Of a DNA stretch of 64,000 nucleotides, positions 27,667 through 36,117 are shown in pieces (positions within the stretch are counted from its first letter, which is position 1; the number at the start of each line of letters is the position of its first letter). Position numbers and translations under genes: made by a program. The stretch spans positions 4,030,001-4,094,000 of the forward strand of contig CP089930.1 of NCBI GenBank assembly GCA_021307345.1, given 5' to 3'. Origin of the DNA: Escherichia coli. GTDB lineage: Bacteria; Pseudomonadota; Gammaproteobacteria; Enterobacterales; Enterobacteriaceae. The notes under the pieces are model-generated. The model was not told the DNA's origin, did no database searches, and was given only the letters and a program-made list of their open reading frames with translations.

Positions 27667-28812
27667 ATGAGCAAGACATTTGCCCGCAGCAGCCTGTGTG
27701 CGCTCACCATGACTATAATGACCGCTCACGCCGCCGAACCGCCTACCAATTTAGATAAACCGGAAGGGCGACTGGATATTATTGCCTGGCCGGGATACAT
27801 CGAACGCGGACAAACTGATAAACAATACGACTGGGTAACGCAATTCGAAAAAGAGACAGGTTGCGCGGTAAATGTGAAAACCGCCGCGACTTCCGATGAA
27901 ATGGTCAGTCTGATGACCAAAGGGGGTTACGATCTGGTCACGGCGTCCGGCGATGCCTCGCTGCGTTTGATTATGGGTAAACGCGTGCAGCCGATTAATA
28001 CCGCCTTGATTCCCAACTGGAAAACGCTCGATCCGCGCGTGGTTAAAGGCGACTGGTTTAACGTTGGCGGCAAAGTTTATGGCACACCTTACCAATGGGG
28101 GCCGAACCTGCTGATGTACAACACTAAAACCTTCCCGACGCCGCCGGATAGCTGGCAAGTGGTTTTTGTTGAGCAAAATCTGCAGGACGGCAAGAGCAAT
28201 AAAGGCCGCGTTCAGGCTTATGATGGCCCTATCTACATTGCGGACGCTGCGTTGTTCGTTAAAGCCACTCAGCCGCAGTTGGGCATCAGCGATCCGTACC
28301 AACTTACCGAAGAACAATATCAGGCGGTGCTGAAAGTGCTGCGCGATCAACATAGTTTGATACATCGCTACTGGCATGACACCACCGTGCAAATGAGCGA
28401 TTTCAAAAACGAGGGTGTGGTTGCTTCTAGTGCCTGGCCGTATCAGGCCAACGCGTTGAAAGCCGAAGGCCAACCAATCGCCACAGTATTCCCGAAAGAG
28501 GGGGTTACCGGCTGGGCTGATACCACCATGCTGCATAGCGAAGCGAAACATCCGGTTTGCGCCTACAAATGGATGAACTGGTCATTAACGCCAAAAGTGC
28601 AGGGTGATGTGGCAGCCTGGTTTGGCTCATTGCCGGTAGTGCCGGAAGGATGTAAAGCCAGTCCGTTATTAGGCGAAAAAGGCTGTGAGACCAACGGTTT
28701 TAACTATTTCGATAAAATTGCTTTCTGGAAAACGCCTATAGCAGAAGGGGGCAAGTTTGTTCCCTACAGTCGCTGGACGCAGGATTACATTGCCATTATG
28801 GGCGGTCGCTAA
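27667..28812 (+). CDS. ydcS: Periplasmic binding protein YdcS (polyamine-type ABC transporter)
   Basis: 381 residues. Signal peptide MSKTFARSSLCALTMTIMTAHAA, then a PotD/PotF-like binding protein (R-L-D-I-I-A-W-P-G-Y-I-E-R-G, Y-G-T-P-Y-Q-W-G-P-N, and W-M-N-W motifs). It delivers a substrate, probably putrescine or a relative, to the YdcUV permease. The K-12 protein has also been reported to make polyhydroxybutyrate. The ACAGGAGTAAG ribosome site is strong. First gene of ydcSTUV-patD. The 240-bp upstream gap holds the operon promoter; in K-12 it is stationary-phase and nitrogen responsive, but no box is assignable by eye. Confidence 0.95.
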   Translation: MSKTFARSSLCALTMTIMTAHAAEPPTNLDKPEGRLDIIAWPGYIERGQTDKQYDWVTQFEKETGCAVNVKTAATSDEMVSLMTKGGYDLVTASGDASLRLIMGKRVQPINTALIPNWKTLDPRVVKGDWFNVGGKVYGTPYQWGPNLLMYNTKTFPTPPDSWQVVFVEQNLQDGKSNKGRVQAYDGPIYIADAALFVKATQPQLGISDPYQLTEEQYQAVLKVLRDQHSLIHRYWHDTTVQMSDFKNEGVVASSAWPYQANALKAEGQPIATVFPKEGVTGWADTTMLHSEAKHPVCAYKWMNWSLTPKVQGDVAAWFGSLPVVPEGCKASPLLGEKGCETNGFNYFDKIAFWKTPIAEGGKFVPYSRWTQDYIAIMGGR

Positions 28813-28829
28813 CTTCGCTGAGGTGTTTT

Positions 28830-29843
28830 ATGACGTACGCAGTGGAGTTTGACAACGTCTCGCGGTTGTACGGTGACGTGCGCGCGGTAGATGGCGTCAG
28901 TATTGCGATAAAAGATGGTGAGTTATTTTCAATGCTGGGGCCGTCCGGCTCCGGCAAAACCACCTGCCTGCGCCTGATTGCCGGATTTGAACAACTTTCC
29001 GGCGGGGCGATCGCTATCTTTGGTAAACCCGCCAGCAATCTGCCACCGTGGGAGCGGGATGTTAATACTGTTTTCCAGGACTATGCGCTGTTTCCCCATA
29101 TGTCGATTCTCGATAACGTGGCCTACGGGTTAATGGTCAAAGGTGTGGAGAAAAAAAAGCGTTACATCATGGCGCAAGAGGCGCTGGAAAAAGTGGCGCT
29201 GGGTTTTGTTCAGCAACGTAAGCCGTCACAACTTTCTGGTGGTCAGCGCCAGCGGGTTGCTATCGCCAGAGCATTAGTAAATGAACCACGCGTATTATTG
29301 CTGGATGAACCACTCGGCGCACTGGATCTCAAGTTGCGTGAGCAGATGCAACTTGAGCTGAAAAAGCTGCAACAATCTCTCGGCATCACGTTTATCTTCG
29401 TCACCCACGATCAGGGGGAAGCATTATCAATGTCCGACCGTGTGGCGGTGTTCAACAACGGTCGCATTGAGCAGGTCGATTCACCACGTGATCTCTACAT
29501 GCGCCCGCGCACGCCGTTTGTTGCCGGATTCGTCGGTACATCCAACGTTTTTGATGCGCTGATGGCAGAGAAACTTTGCGGAATGATGGGTAGCTTCGCA
29601 TTGCGCCCGGAACATATTCGCCTCAATACACCTGGCGAAGTGCAGGCTAATGGCACGATCCAGGCGGTGCAGTATCAGGGCGCGGCGACCCGTTTTGAAC
29701 TGACACTGAGCGGCGGTGAAAAACTGCTGGTAAGTCAGGCAAATATGACGGGGGAAGAACTCCCCGCTACGCTTACTCCAGGACAACAGGTGATGGTTTC
29801 CTGGGCGCGCGATGTGATGGTGCCGCTGGTTGAGGAGAGGTGA
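28830..29843 (+). CDS. ydcT: ABC transporter ATPase YdcT
   Basis: 337 residues. Walker A G-P-S-G-S-G-K-T-T at about 38-46, Q-loop in V-F-Q-D-Y-A-L-F, signature L-S-G-G-Q-R-Q-R-V-A (about 135-144), Walker B L-L-L-L-D-E-P (about 157-163) and the H-loop in F-V-T-H-D. The C-terminal ~100 residues are a TOBE-type domain as in PotA. It powers the YdcSTUV importer at the inner face of the membrane. It ends one base before the ydcU start. Same operon; nearly identical to K-12. Confidence 0.96.
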   Translation: MTYAVEFDNVSRLYGDVRAVDGVSIAIKDGELFSMLGPSGSGKTTCLRLIAGFEQLSGGAIAIFGKPASNLPPWERDVNTVFQDYALFPHMSILDNVAYGLMVKGVEKKKRYIMAQEALEKVALGFVQQRKPSQLSGGQRQRVAIARALVNEPRVLLLDEPLGALDLKLREQMQLELKKLQQSLGITFIFVTHDQGEALSMSDRVAVFNNGRIEQVDSPRDLYMRPRTPFVAGFVGTSNVFDALMAEKLCGMMGSFALRPEHIRLNTPGEVQANGTIQAVQYQGAATRFELTLSGGEKLLVSQANMTGEELPATLTPGQQVMVSWARDVMVPLVEER

Positions 29844-30785
29844 ATGGCGATGAACGTATTGCAATCACCTTCACGTCCAGGTCTGGGCAAGGTGTCAGGT
29901 TTCTTCTGGCGGAATCCGGGGCTGGGGCTGTTTTTGCTGCTGCTTGGCCCGTTGATGTGGTTTGGCATCGTCTATTTCGGTTCGCTGCTGACGCTGTTAT
30001 GGCAGGGCTTTTATACTTTTGATGATTTCACCATGTCGGTAACACCGGAACTGACACTGGCGAATATCCGCGCGCTGTTTAATCCGGCCAATTACGACAT
30101 CATTCTGCGCACGTTAACCATGGCAGTTGCTGTGACCATCGCCAGTGCTTTTTTGGCCTTTCCGATGGCGTGGTATATGGCGCGCTACACCAGCGGTAAG
30201 ATGAAAGCGTTTTTTTACATTGCGGTAATGTTGCCGATGTGGGCGAGCTATATCGTCAAAGCCTATGCCTGGACGTTATTGCTGGCGAAAGATGGCGTGG
30301 CGCAGTGGTTTTTACAGCATTTGGGGTTGGAACCGTTATTAACTGCGTTTCTCACGCTACCGGCGGTGGGCGGTAATACACTGTCAACTTCCGGACTGGG
30401 ACGCTTTCTGGTGTTTCTCTACATCTGGCTGCCGTTCATGATTCTGCCGGTGCAGGCGGCGCTGGAGCGTTTGCCCTCGTCACTTTTGCAAGCCTCAGCG
30501 GATTTAGGCGCACGTCCACGGCAAACCTTCCGTTATGTGGTGTTACCGCTGGCGATCCCTGGCATTGCAGCCGGCTCTATTTTTACCTTCTCGCTAACGC
30601 TGGGCGATTTTATTGTCCCGCAGCTGGTTGGCCCGCCGGGGTATTTTATCGGCAACATGGTTTACTCGCAGCAAGGCGCGATTGGCAATATGCCGATGGC
30701 AGCAGCGTTCACCCTGGTGCCGATTGTTTTGATCGCACTGTATCTGGCGTTCGTGAAACGTCTGGGAGCGTTCGATGCACTCTGA
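29844..30785 (+). CDS. ydcU: ABC transporter permease YdcU
   Basis: 313 residues, about six transmembrane helices. The EAA loop that docks the ATPase is in [19 protein letters not shown] (about 218-236). PotB-type permease. The start abuts the ydcT stop and the last 11 bp overlap ydcV, so translation is coupled. The ORF could also start at the second Met (M-N-V-L); the first is kept because GAGAGG precedes it. Forms the channel with YdcV. Confidence 0.95.
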   Translation: MAMNVLQSPSRPGLGKVSGFFWRNPGLGLFLLLLGPLMWFGIVYFGSLLTLLWQGFYTFDDFTMSVTPELTLANIRALFNPANYDIILRTLTMAVAVTIASAFLAFPMAWYMARYTSGKMKAFFYIAVMLPMWASYIVKAYAWTLLLAKDGVAQWFLQHLGLEPLLTAFLTLPAVGGNTLSTSGLGRFLVFLYIWLPFMILPVQAALERLPSSLLQASADLGARPRQTFRYVVLPLAIPGIAAGSIFTFSLTLGDFIVPQLVGPPGYFIGNMVYSQQGAIGNMPMAAAFTLVPIVLIALYLAFVKRLGAFDAL

Positions 30786-31569
30786 GCGCGCACCGTTTTT
30801 CCTCAAACTGGCGGCCTGGGGCGGCGTGGTTTTCCTCCATTTTCCCATCCTGATTATCGCGGCCTATGCTTTTAACACTGAAGATGCGGCGTTTAGTTTT
30901 CCACCGCAAGGTCTGACGCTGCACTGGTTTAGCGTGGCAGCACAGCGTAGTGATATTCTTGATTCCGTGACACTGTCACTTAAAGTGGCGGCGCTGGCGA
31001 CATTAATTGCGCTGGTATTAGGGACGCTGGCCGCCGCCGCGCTGTGGCGACGAGACTTTTTCGGCAAAAACGCCATTTCGCTGTTATTGCTGCTGCCCAT
31101 TGCGCTGCCGGGCATTGTCACAGGCCTGGCGTTATTAACCGCGTTTAAAACTATCAATCTGGAGCCGGGGTTTTTCACCATCGTAGTCGGTCATGCGACT
31201 TTTTGTGTAGTGGTGGTGTTTAACAATGTCATCGCCCGTTTTCGCCGTACCTCATGGAGTCTGGTTGAGGCGTCAATGGATCTTGGGGCCAATGGCTGGC
31301 AAACCTTCCGCTACGTGGTGTTACCGAATCTCAGTTCGGCGCTACTGGCAGGAGGAATGCTGGCGTTTGCCTTGTCGTTCGATGAAATCATCGTTACGAC
31401 CTTTACGGCAGGTCATGAACGAACGTTACCGTTGTGGTTGCTCAATCAGCTTGGGCGACCACGTGATGTACCGGTAACCAACGTGGTGGCACTGCTGGTT
31501 ATGTTGGTAACAACCTTGCCGATCCTGGGAGCCTGGTGGCTAACCCGCGAAGGCGACAATGGTCAATAA
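30775..31569 (+). CDS. ydcV: ABC transporter permease YdcV
   Basis: 264 residues, six predicted helices. The EAA loop is in [20 protein letters not shown]. PotC-type permease pairing with YdcU. Its start lies inside the 3' end of ydcU (11-bp overlap), and patD begins 21 bp after its stop. The substrate is inferred from the PotABCD-like architecture and from patD as part of a putrescine-related pathway. Confidence 0.95.
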   Translation: MHSERAPFFLKLAAWGGVVFLHFPILIIAAYAFNTEDAAFSFPPQGLTLHWFSVAAQRSDILDSVTLSLKVAALATLIALVLGTLAAAALWRRDFFGKNAISLLLLLPIALPGIVTGLALLTAFKTINLEPGFFTIVVGHATFCVVVVFNNVIARFRRTSWSLVEASMDLGANGWQTFRYVVLPNLSSALLAGGMLAFALSFDEIIVTTFTAGHERTLPLWLLNQLGRPRDVPVTNVVALLVMLVTTLPILGAWWLTREGDNGQ

Positions 31570-31590
31570 CCACTGATACAGGAATATGCT

Positions 31591-33015
31591 ATGCAACATA
31601 AGTTACTGATTAACGGAGAACTGGTTAGCGGCGAAGGGGAAAAACAGCCTGTCTATAATCCGGCAACGGGGGAAGTATTACTGGAGATTGCCGAGGCCTC
31701 CGCAGAGCAGGTCGATGCTGCTGTGCGCGCGGCAGATGCAGCATTTGCCGAATGGGGGCAAACCACGCCGAAAGTGCGTGCGGAATGCCTGCTGAAACTG
31801 GCTGATGTTATCGAAGAAAATGGTCAGGTTTTTGCCGAACTGGAGTCCCGTAATTGTGGCAAACCGCTGCATAGTGCGTTCAATGATGAAATCCCGGCGA
31901 TTGTCGATGTTTTTCGCTTTTTCGCTGGTGCGGCGCGCTGTCTGAATGGTCTGGCGGCAGGTGAATATCTTGAAGGTCATACTTCGATGATCCGTCGGGA
32001 TCCGTTGGGGGTTGTGGCTTCTATCGCGCCGTGGAATTACCCGCTGATGATGGCAGCGTGGAAACTGGCTCCGGCGCTGGCGGCAGGGAACTGCGTGGTG
32101 CTTAAACCATCAGAAATCACCCCGCTAACAGCGTTGAAGCTGGCAGAACTGGCGAAAGATATCTTTCCGGCAGGCGTGATTAACGTGTTGTTTGGCAGAG
32201 GCAAAACGGTGGGTGATCCGCTGACCGGACATCCAAAAGTGCGCATGGTGTCGCTGACGGGGTCTATCGCCACTGGTGAGCACATCATCAGTCATACGGC
32301 ACCGTCCATCAAGCGCACTCATATGGAACTTGGCGGTAAAGCGCCAGTGATTGTCTTTAATGATGCTGACGTTGAAGCGGTTGTCGAAGGTGTCCGTACA
32401 TTTGGCTATTACAATGCCGGGCAAGATTGTACTGCTGCCTGCCGTATCTACGCGCAAAAAGGCATTTACGACGTGCTGGTAGAAAAACTCGGTGCCGCAG
32501 TGGCAACGTTGAAATCAGGCGCGCCGGGTGATGAATCCACAGAGCTTGGCCCGTTAAGTTCACTGGCGCATCTCGAACGCGTCAGCCGGGCGGTGGAAGA
32601 GGCGAAGGCGACGGGACACATTAAGGTGATCACCGGCGGTGAAAAGCGGCAGGGTAATGGTTATTATTATGCGCCTACACTGCTGGCTGGTGCGTTACAA
32701 GAAGATGCTATCGTCCAAAGAGAGGTATTTGGGCCGGTAGTCAGCGTGACGGTCTTCGACAACGAAGAGCAAGTAGTTAACTGGGCGAATGACAGCCAGT
32801 ATGGCTTAGCTTCTTCAGTATGGACGAAAGATGTGGGTAGAGCGCACCGCGTCAGCGCACGTCTGCAATATGGCTGCACCTGGGTTAATACCCATTTCAT
32901 GCTGGTGAGTGAAATGCCGCACGGCGGGCAGAAACTTTCAGGTTATGGCAAAGATATGTCACTTTATGGGCTGGAAGATTACACCGTAGTACGCCACGTA
33001 ATGGTTAAACATTAA
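31591..33015 (+). CDS. patD: Gamma-aminobutyraldehyde dehydrogenase PatD (YdcW, Prr)
   Basis: 474 residues of the aldehyde dehydrogenase superfamily. P-W-N-Y-P near 147-151, the NAD-binding G-S-I-A-T-G (224-229), general base Glu246 in E-L-G-G-K and catalytic Cys280 in G-Q-D-C-T-A-A-C are all present. It oxidises 4-aminobutanal, made from putrescine by the aminotransferase PatA, to GABA with NAD+. Placement at the end of ydcSTUV links uptake with oxidation. An ACAGGAATATGCT ribosome site lies before the ATG. A 13-bp-stem terminator closes the operon. Confidence 0.96.
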   Translation: MQHKLLINGELVSGEGEKQPVYNPATGEVLLEIAEASAEQVDAAVRAADAAFAEWGQTTPKVRAECLLKLADVIEENGQVFAELESRNCGKPLHSAFNDEIPAIVDVFRFFAGAARCLNGLAAGEYLEGHTSMIRRDPLGVVASIAPWNYPLMMAAWKLAPALAAGNCVVLKPSEITPLTALKLAELAKDIFPAGVINVLFGRGKTVGDPLTGHPKVRMVSLTGSIATGEHIISHTAPSIKRTHMELGGKAPVIVFNDADVEAVVEGVRTFGYYNAGQDCTAACRIYAQKGIYDVLVEKLGAAVATLKSGAPGDESTELGPLSSLAHLERVSRAVEEAKATGHIKVITGGEKRQGNGYYYAPTLLAGALQEDAIVQREVFGPVVSVTVFDNEEQVVNWANDSQYGLASSVWTKDVGRAHRVSARLQYGCTWVNTHFMLVSEMPHGGQKLSGYGKDMSLYGLEDYTVVRHVMVKH

Positions 33016-33055
33016 GGATAATGTTGTAAATCTGGAGAGTGTGAGAAGATCTAAC

Positions 33056-33090
33056 GCACTGTCAGAGAGTTGATTTTTCTCTGACAGTGC
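33056..33090. terminator. Strong terminator after patD
   Basis: Perfect 13-bp stem GCACTGTCAGAGA / TCTCTGACAGTGC with a 9-nt T-rich loop. It ends the ydcSTUV-patD transcript and can also serve yncL, which converges on it. Confidence 0.85.
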
Positions 33091-33113
33091 GTACTGCGTG
33101 CAATTTTGCTACA

Positions 33114-33209
33114 TCAGATAAACCATCCAAATCTCATAGAGATAAGAGTAAACAACCCAACAGCAGCAAAGAGATTTATCAGCACTACAGTTCTACTGGA
33201 AACGTTCAT
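33114..33209 (-). CDS. yncL: Single-helix small membrane protein YncL
   Basis: 31 residues, MNVSSRTVVLINLFAAVGL then F-T-L-I-S-M-R-F-G-W-F-I. A short polar N terminus with an Arg, one hydrophobic helix (about 8-24) and an aromatic end: a typical tiny inner-membrane protein. The K-12 equivalent is expressed and membrane-located with no known role. Minus strand, converging on the patD terminator. One residue appears changed (Leu for Phe in the helix). Confidence 0.85.
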   Translation of the reverse strand: MNVSSRTVVLINLFAAVGLFTLISMRFGWFI

Positions 33210-33402
33210 TTTTGCCACCTTTTGTCATAGCCCTTATGTGTATAGTACGGGTTAAGAAAATCCGCAATCATACTTATTCTGAAGATGGACAAGAACATGC
33301 GGTAGGTTATTGAATTTATCTCAAATGGACTGAAAACTTGATACACATCAAGAAATGACGCATATTTGCGCGCGTTTTATTCATCTGGCTGGACGCCCAT
33401 AC

Positions 33403-33576
33403 ATGTCTCTTTATCAATATATGCTTGTTTTTTATGCTGCCATGGCAGCAATCGCCTTTCTCATTACCTGGTTTCTTTCCCACGATAAGAAGAGCATTCG
33501 CTTTCTGAGCGCCTTTCTGGTGGGGATTACATGGCCAATGAGTTTTCCGGTGGCGCTACTGTTTTCACTATTTTAA
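33403..33576 (+). CDS. ortT: Membrane toxin OrtT
   Basis: 57 residues starting MSLYQYMLVFYAAMAAIAF; the open frame runs 16 codons further upstream (ATG 33355), but those residues are not part of the K-12 protein. Two membrane helices (about 5-23 and 34-54) separated by the basic loop S-H-D-K-K-S-I-R. OrtT is an orphan toxin of the GhoT type that damages the membrane and lowers ATP during stringent conditions; no antitoxin gene is adjacent. The ~190 bp before it hold its promoter. Confidence 0.9.
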   Translation: MSLYQYMLVFYAAMAAIAFLITWFLSHDKKSIRFLSAFLVGITWPMSFPVALLFSLF

Positions 33577-33661
33577 ATCTTACACGCTGGCTTGACGGCA
33601 CAACGCAGACTTATATCATTTGAGTGAATCGATAAATTTCACAAGTGGCTGAGGAGAAAGT

Positions 33662-33895
33662 ATGTCGCATCTGGATGAAGTCATCGCGCGCGTGGATGCC
33701 GCGATTGAGGAGAGCGTCATTGCCCATATGAACGAGTTGTTAATCGCCCTGAGTGATGACGCAGAGTTAAGCCGGGAAGATCGCTACACACAGCAGCAGC
33801 GTTTGCGTACCGCAATCGCTCATCACGGACGCAAGCATAAAGAAGATATGGAGGCGCGCCACGAACAATTAACCAAAGGCGGCACCATCCTCTGA
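33662..33895 (+). CDS. ydcY: DUF2526 protein YdcY
   Basis: 77 residues, all predicted helix, very charged (D-E-V-I-A-R-V-D-A-A-I-E-E-S and H-G-R-K-H-K-E-D-M-E-A-R-H-E). A GAGGAGA ribosome site is near. It is cytoplasmic, of unknown function and nearly identical to K-12. Its stop codon abuts the stop codon of convergent ydcZ with no bases in between, so the transcripts must overlap. Confidence 0.93.
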   Translation: MSHLDEVIARVDAAIEESVIAHMNELLIALSDDAELSREDRYTQQQRLRTAIAHHGRKHKEDMEARHEQLTKGGTIL

Positions 33896-34345
33896 TTAAA
33901 ACGTGCGTCTGGCCACCAGCCAGGCGCCAACTACCAACAAAACTGCCCCGCAAATTGGGCCAATCAGCGCCCGAAGTGGTACGCCATGACTGCGGAAAAT
34001 ATCCAGCACCAGACCACCAATAAGTTGACTGGCGACCAGTACCGCAATGGTCGTTGCCGCGCCAACATTCTGATATCCGCTGATACTGGCGAAAACAAAA
34101 AACGATCCCAACAAACCAGGGATTAGAGTCCACCAGCGCACGCTGGACACCAGTTCGCCAAAGCCTGCTGTTCCTTGCTTAAACCATAAAATAGACACGA
34201 ACAGCACAATCCCCACCAGTGAATTCAGCAGCATGGCGATGAGAATGGTGGAGGATGTCTGGGTGATGCGTACCATCAATGTGTTTTGCACCACAAGACC
34301 AATCCCGGCAGCGATCAAAAAGGCAAGGGTAAGCGACTGGTTCAT
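33896..34345 (-). CDS. ydcZ: DMT-superfamily inner-membrane protein YdcZ (DUF606)
   Basis: 149 residues with about five membrane helices (L-A-F-L-I-A-A-G-I-G-L, I-L-I-A-M-L-L-N-S-L-V-G-I-V-L-F, and so on). DUF606 family, a half-size relative of drug/metabolite transporters that probably dimerises. The substrate is unknown. Its start overlaps the mnaT stop by 4 bp (ATGA), so mnaT-ydcZ is a coupled two-gene operon on the minus strand. Confidence 0.92.
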   Translation of the reverse strand: MNQSLTLAFLIAAGIGLVVQNTLMVRITQTSSTILIAMLLNSLVGIVLFVSILWFKQGTAGFGELVSSVRWWTLIPGLLGSFFVFASISGYQNVGAATTIAVLVASQLIGGLVLDIFRSHGVPLRALIGPICGAVLLVVGAWLVARRTF

Positions 34346-34860
34346 CCAAGTGAGTCCGGTTCGCTACGATCGTCAAGCTGCAATTGCATAAAGGTGAGAT
34401 CCAACCAGCGACCAAATTTAGTACCAACTTGGGGCATTTGCGCCGTGACGATAAATCCCAGTGACTGGTGCAGATGCAACGACGCTTGATTTTGTGATTC
34501 TATGCCGGCAACCATCACATGCTTACCGCAGTTCCGCGCTTCATCAATCAACGCGCGTAACAATTTTCGCCCAAGACCTTTGCCCTGATGATCCGGATGG
34601 ACATAAACCGAATGTTCCACGGTATGGCGAAAACCGTCGAAACTACGCCAGTCACCAAACGAGGCATATCCTGTAACCACGCCATCTTCTTCGCTCACCA
34701 GCACCGGATAACCCGATAAAGTTCGTGCTTCAAACCAGGCAATGCGGTTATCTGTATCTACAGTCTGGTCGTTCCAGATAGCTGCCGTATGCAGTACAGC
34801 GTGGTTATAAATTTCCGCAATTGCAGCACAATCGGCTTTGCGGGCAGAACGGATGGACAT
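34342..34860 (-). CDS. mnaT: L-amino acid N-acetyltransferase MnaT (YncA)
   Basis: 172 residues from MSIRSARKADCAAIAEIYN; the 21-codon upstream extension is unrelated. GNAT fold with the acetyl-CoA loop V-H-P-D-H-Q-G-K-G-L-G-R-K-L-L (about 88-102) and the later Q-N-Q-A-S-L-H-L-H-Q-S-L-G-F. MnaT acetylates methionine and related compounds, including methionine sulfoximine and phosphinothricin-like molecules, in the cytoplasm. Coupled to ydcZ. Confidence 0.94.
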   Translation of the reverse strand: MSIRSARKADCAAIAEIYNHAVLHTAAIWNDQTVDTDNRIAWFEARTLSGYPVLVSEEDGVVTGYASFGDWRSFDGFRHTVEHSVYVHPDHQGKGLGRKLLRALIDEARNCGKHVMVAGIESQNQASLHLHQSLGFIVTAQMPQVGTKFGRWLDLTFMQLQLDDRSEPDSLG

Positions 34861-35040
34861 CTTAAGCCTCGATAAAATAATGATGATGACGTTATCAATA
34901 CTATCGAAAACAGCCCGAAGCAACGGATTCCTCGATGAAATTATTGCGTGTCGCAGTAGTGATGTGACGGCTGCAAACTAAACCAATCCAGTGAGCCTGC
35001 TACTATTGATGGATTCATGCCAAAAGCACAGGAGAGCATT

Positions 35041-36078
35041 ATGGGTCAACAAAAGCAACGTAATCGCCGTTGGGTTCTGGCGTCGCGTCCACACGGCGCG
35101 CCGGTTCCGGAGAATTTCCGTCTTGAAGAAGATGATGTCGCCACGCCGGGTGAAGGACAGGTGTTACTGCGCACGGTCTACCTGTCGCTCGATCCGTATA
35201 TGCGCGGGCGCATGAGCGATGAGCCATCTTATTCACCACCGGTTGATATTGGTGGCGTGATGGTCGGAGGCACGGTGAGTCGGGTGGTGGAATCTAATCA
35301 TCCGGATTACCAGCCTGACGACTGGGTGCTGGGTTACAGCGGTTGGCAGGATTACGACATATCCAGTGGCGATGATCTGGTGAAACTTGGCGATCATCCG
35401 GAAAATCCTTCGTGGTCACTGGGTGTGCTGGGGATGCCAGGCTTTACGGCTTATATGGGGCTGCTGGATATCGGTCAACCTAAAGAGGGTGAAACGCTAG
35501 TGGTTGCTGCAGCAACGGGGCCGGTCGGTGCGACAGTGGGGCAAATCGGCAAACTAAAAGGTTGCCGCGTGGTGGGTGTTGCCGGTGGCGCGGAAAAATG
35601 TCGCCATGCCACAGACGTTCTCGGTTTTGATGTTTGCCTTGATCATCATGCAGATGATTTTGCCGAACAACTCGTGAACGCGTGTCCGAAAGGCGTTGAT
35701 ATCTATTATGAAAACGTTGGTGGTAAGGTGTTTGATGCGGTGCTGCCTTTACTCAATACATCCGCGCGTATTCCCGTTTGCGGTTTAGTGAGCGGCTATA
35801 ACGCCACCGACCTGCCTTCCGGGCCGGATCGTTTACCGCTACTTATGGCTACGGTGCTGAAAAAACGTATTCGCCTGCAAGGGTTTATTATTAGCCAGGA
35901 TTATGGTCATCGCATCCATGAGTTCCAGCAAGAGATGGGGCAATGGGTGAAGGCGGGGAAAATTCACTATCGTGAACAAATTACCGATGGTTTAGAGAAC
36001 GCCCCGCAGACATTCATTGGTCTGCTGAATGGTAAAAACTTCGGCAAAGTCGTGATCCGTGTTGCGGATGATGATTAA
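35041..36078 (+). CDS. curA: NADPH-dependent curcumin reductase CurA (YncB)
   Basis: 345 residues from MGQQKQRNRRWVLASRPHG; ACAGGAGAG sits just upstream, and the in-frame ATG 24 bp earlier is not used in K-12. A zinc-free medium-chain dehydrogenase/reductase (MDR) of the leukotriene B4 dehydrogenase type: Y-M-R-G-R-M near 53, then the Rossmann A-A-A-T-G-P-V-G-A-T-V-G-Q-I-G (about 152-166). It reduces curcumin and other enones with NADPH. In K-12 mcbR follows; here the next gene, 40 bp on, is yncD on the other strand. Confidence 0.95.
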   Translation: MGQQKQRNRRWVLASRPHGAPVPENFRLEEDDVATPGEGQVLLRTVYLSLDPYMRGRMSDEPSYSPPVDIGGVMVGGTVSRVVESNHPDYQPDDWVLGYSGWQDYDISSGDDLVKLGDHPENPSWSLGVLGMPGFTAYMGLLDIGQPKEGETLVVAAATGPVGATVGQIGKLKGCRVVGVAGGAEKCRHATDVLGFDVCLDHHADDFAEQLVNACPKGVDIYYENVGGKVFDAVLPLLNTSARIPVCGLVSGYNATDLPSGPDRLPLLMATVLKKRIRLQGFIISQDYGHRIHEFQQEMGQWVKAGKIHYREQITDGLENAPQTFIGLLNGKNFGKVVIRVADDD

Positions 36079-36086
36079 CATTTCAG

Positions 36087-36108
36087 GTGGCGGCATTCTT
36101 GCCGCCAC
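36087..36108. terminator. Bidirectional terminator between curA and yncD
   Basis: Perfect 8-bp stem GTGGCGGC / GCCGCCAC, loop ATTCTT, filling the 39-bp gap between convergent curA and yncD. Nothing of the K-12 mcbR gene remains around it. Confidence 0.75.
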
Positions 36109-36117
36109 TAATGAATA

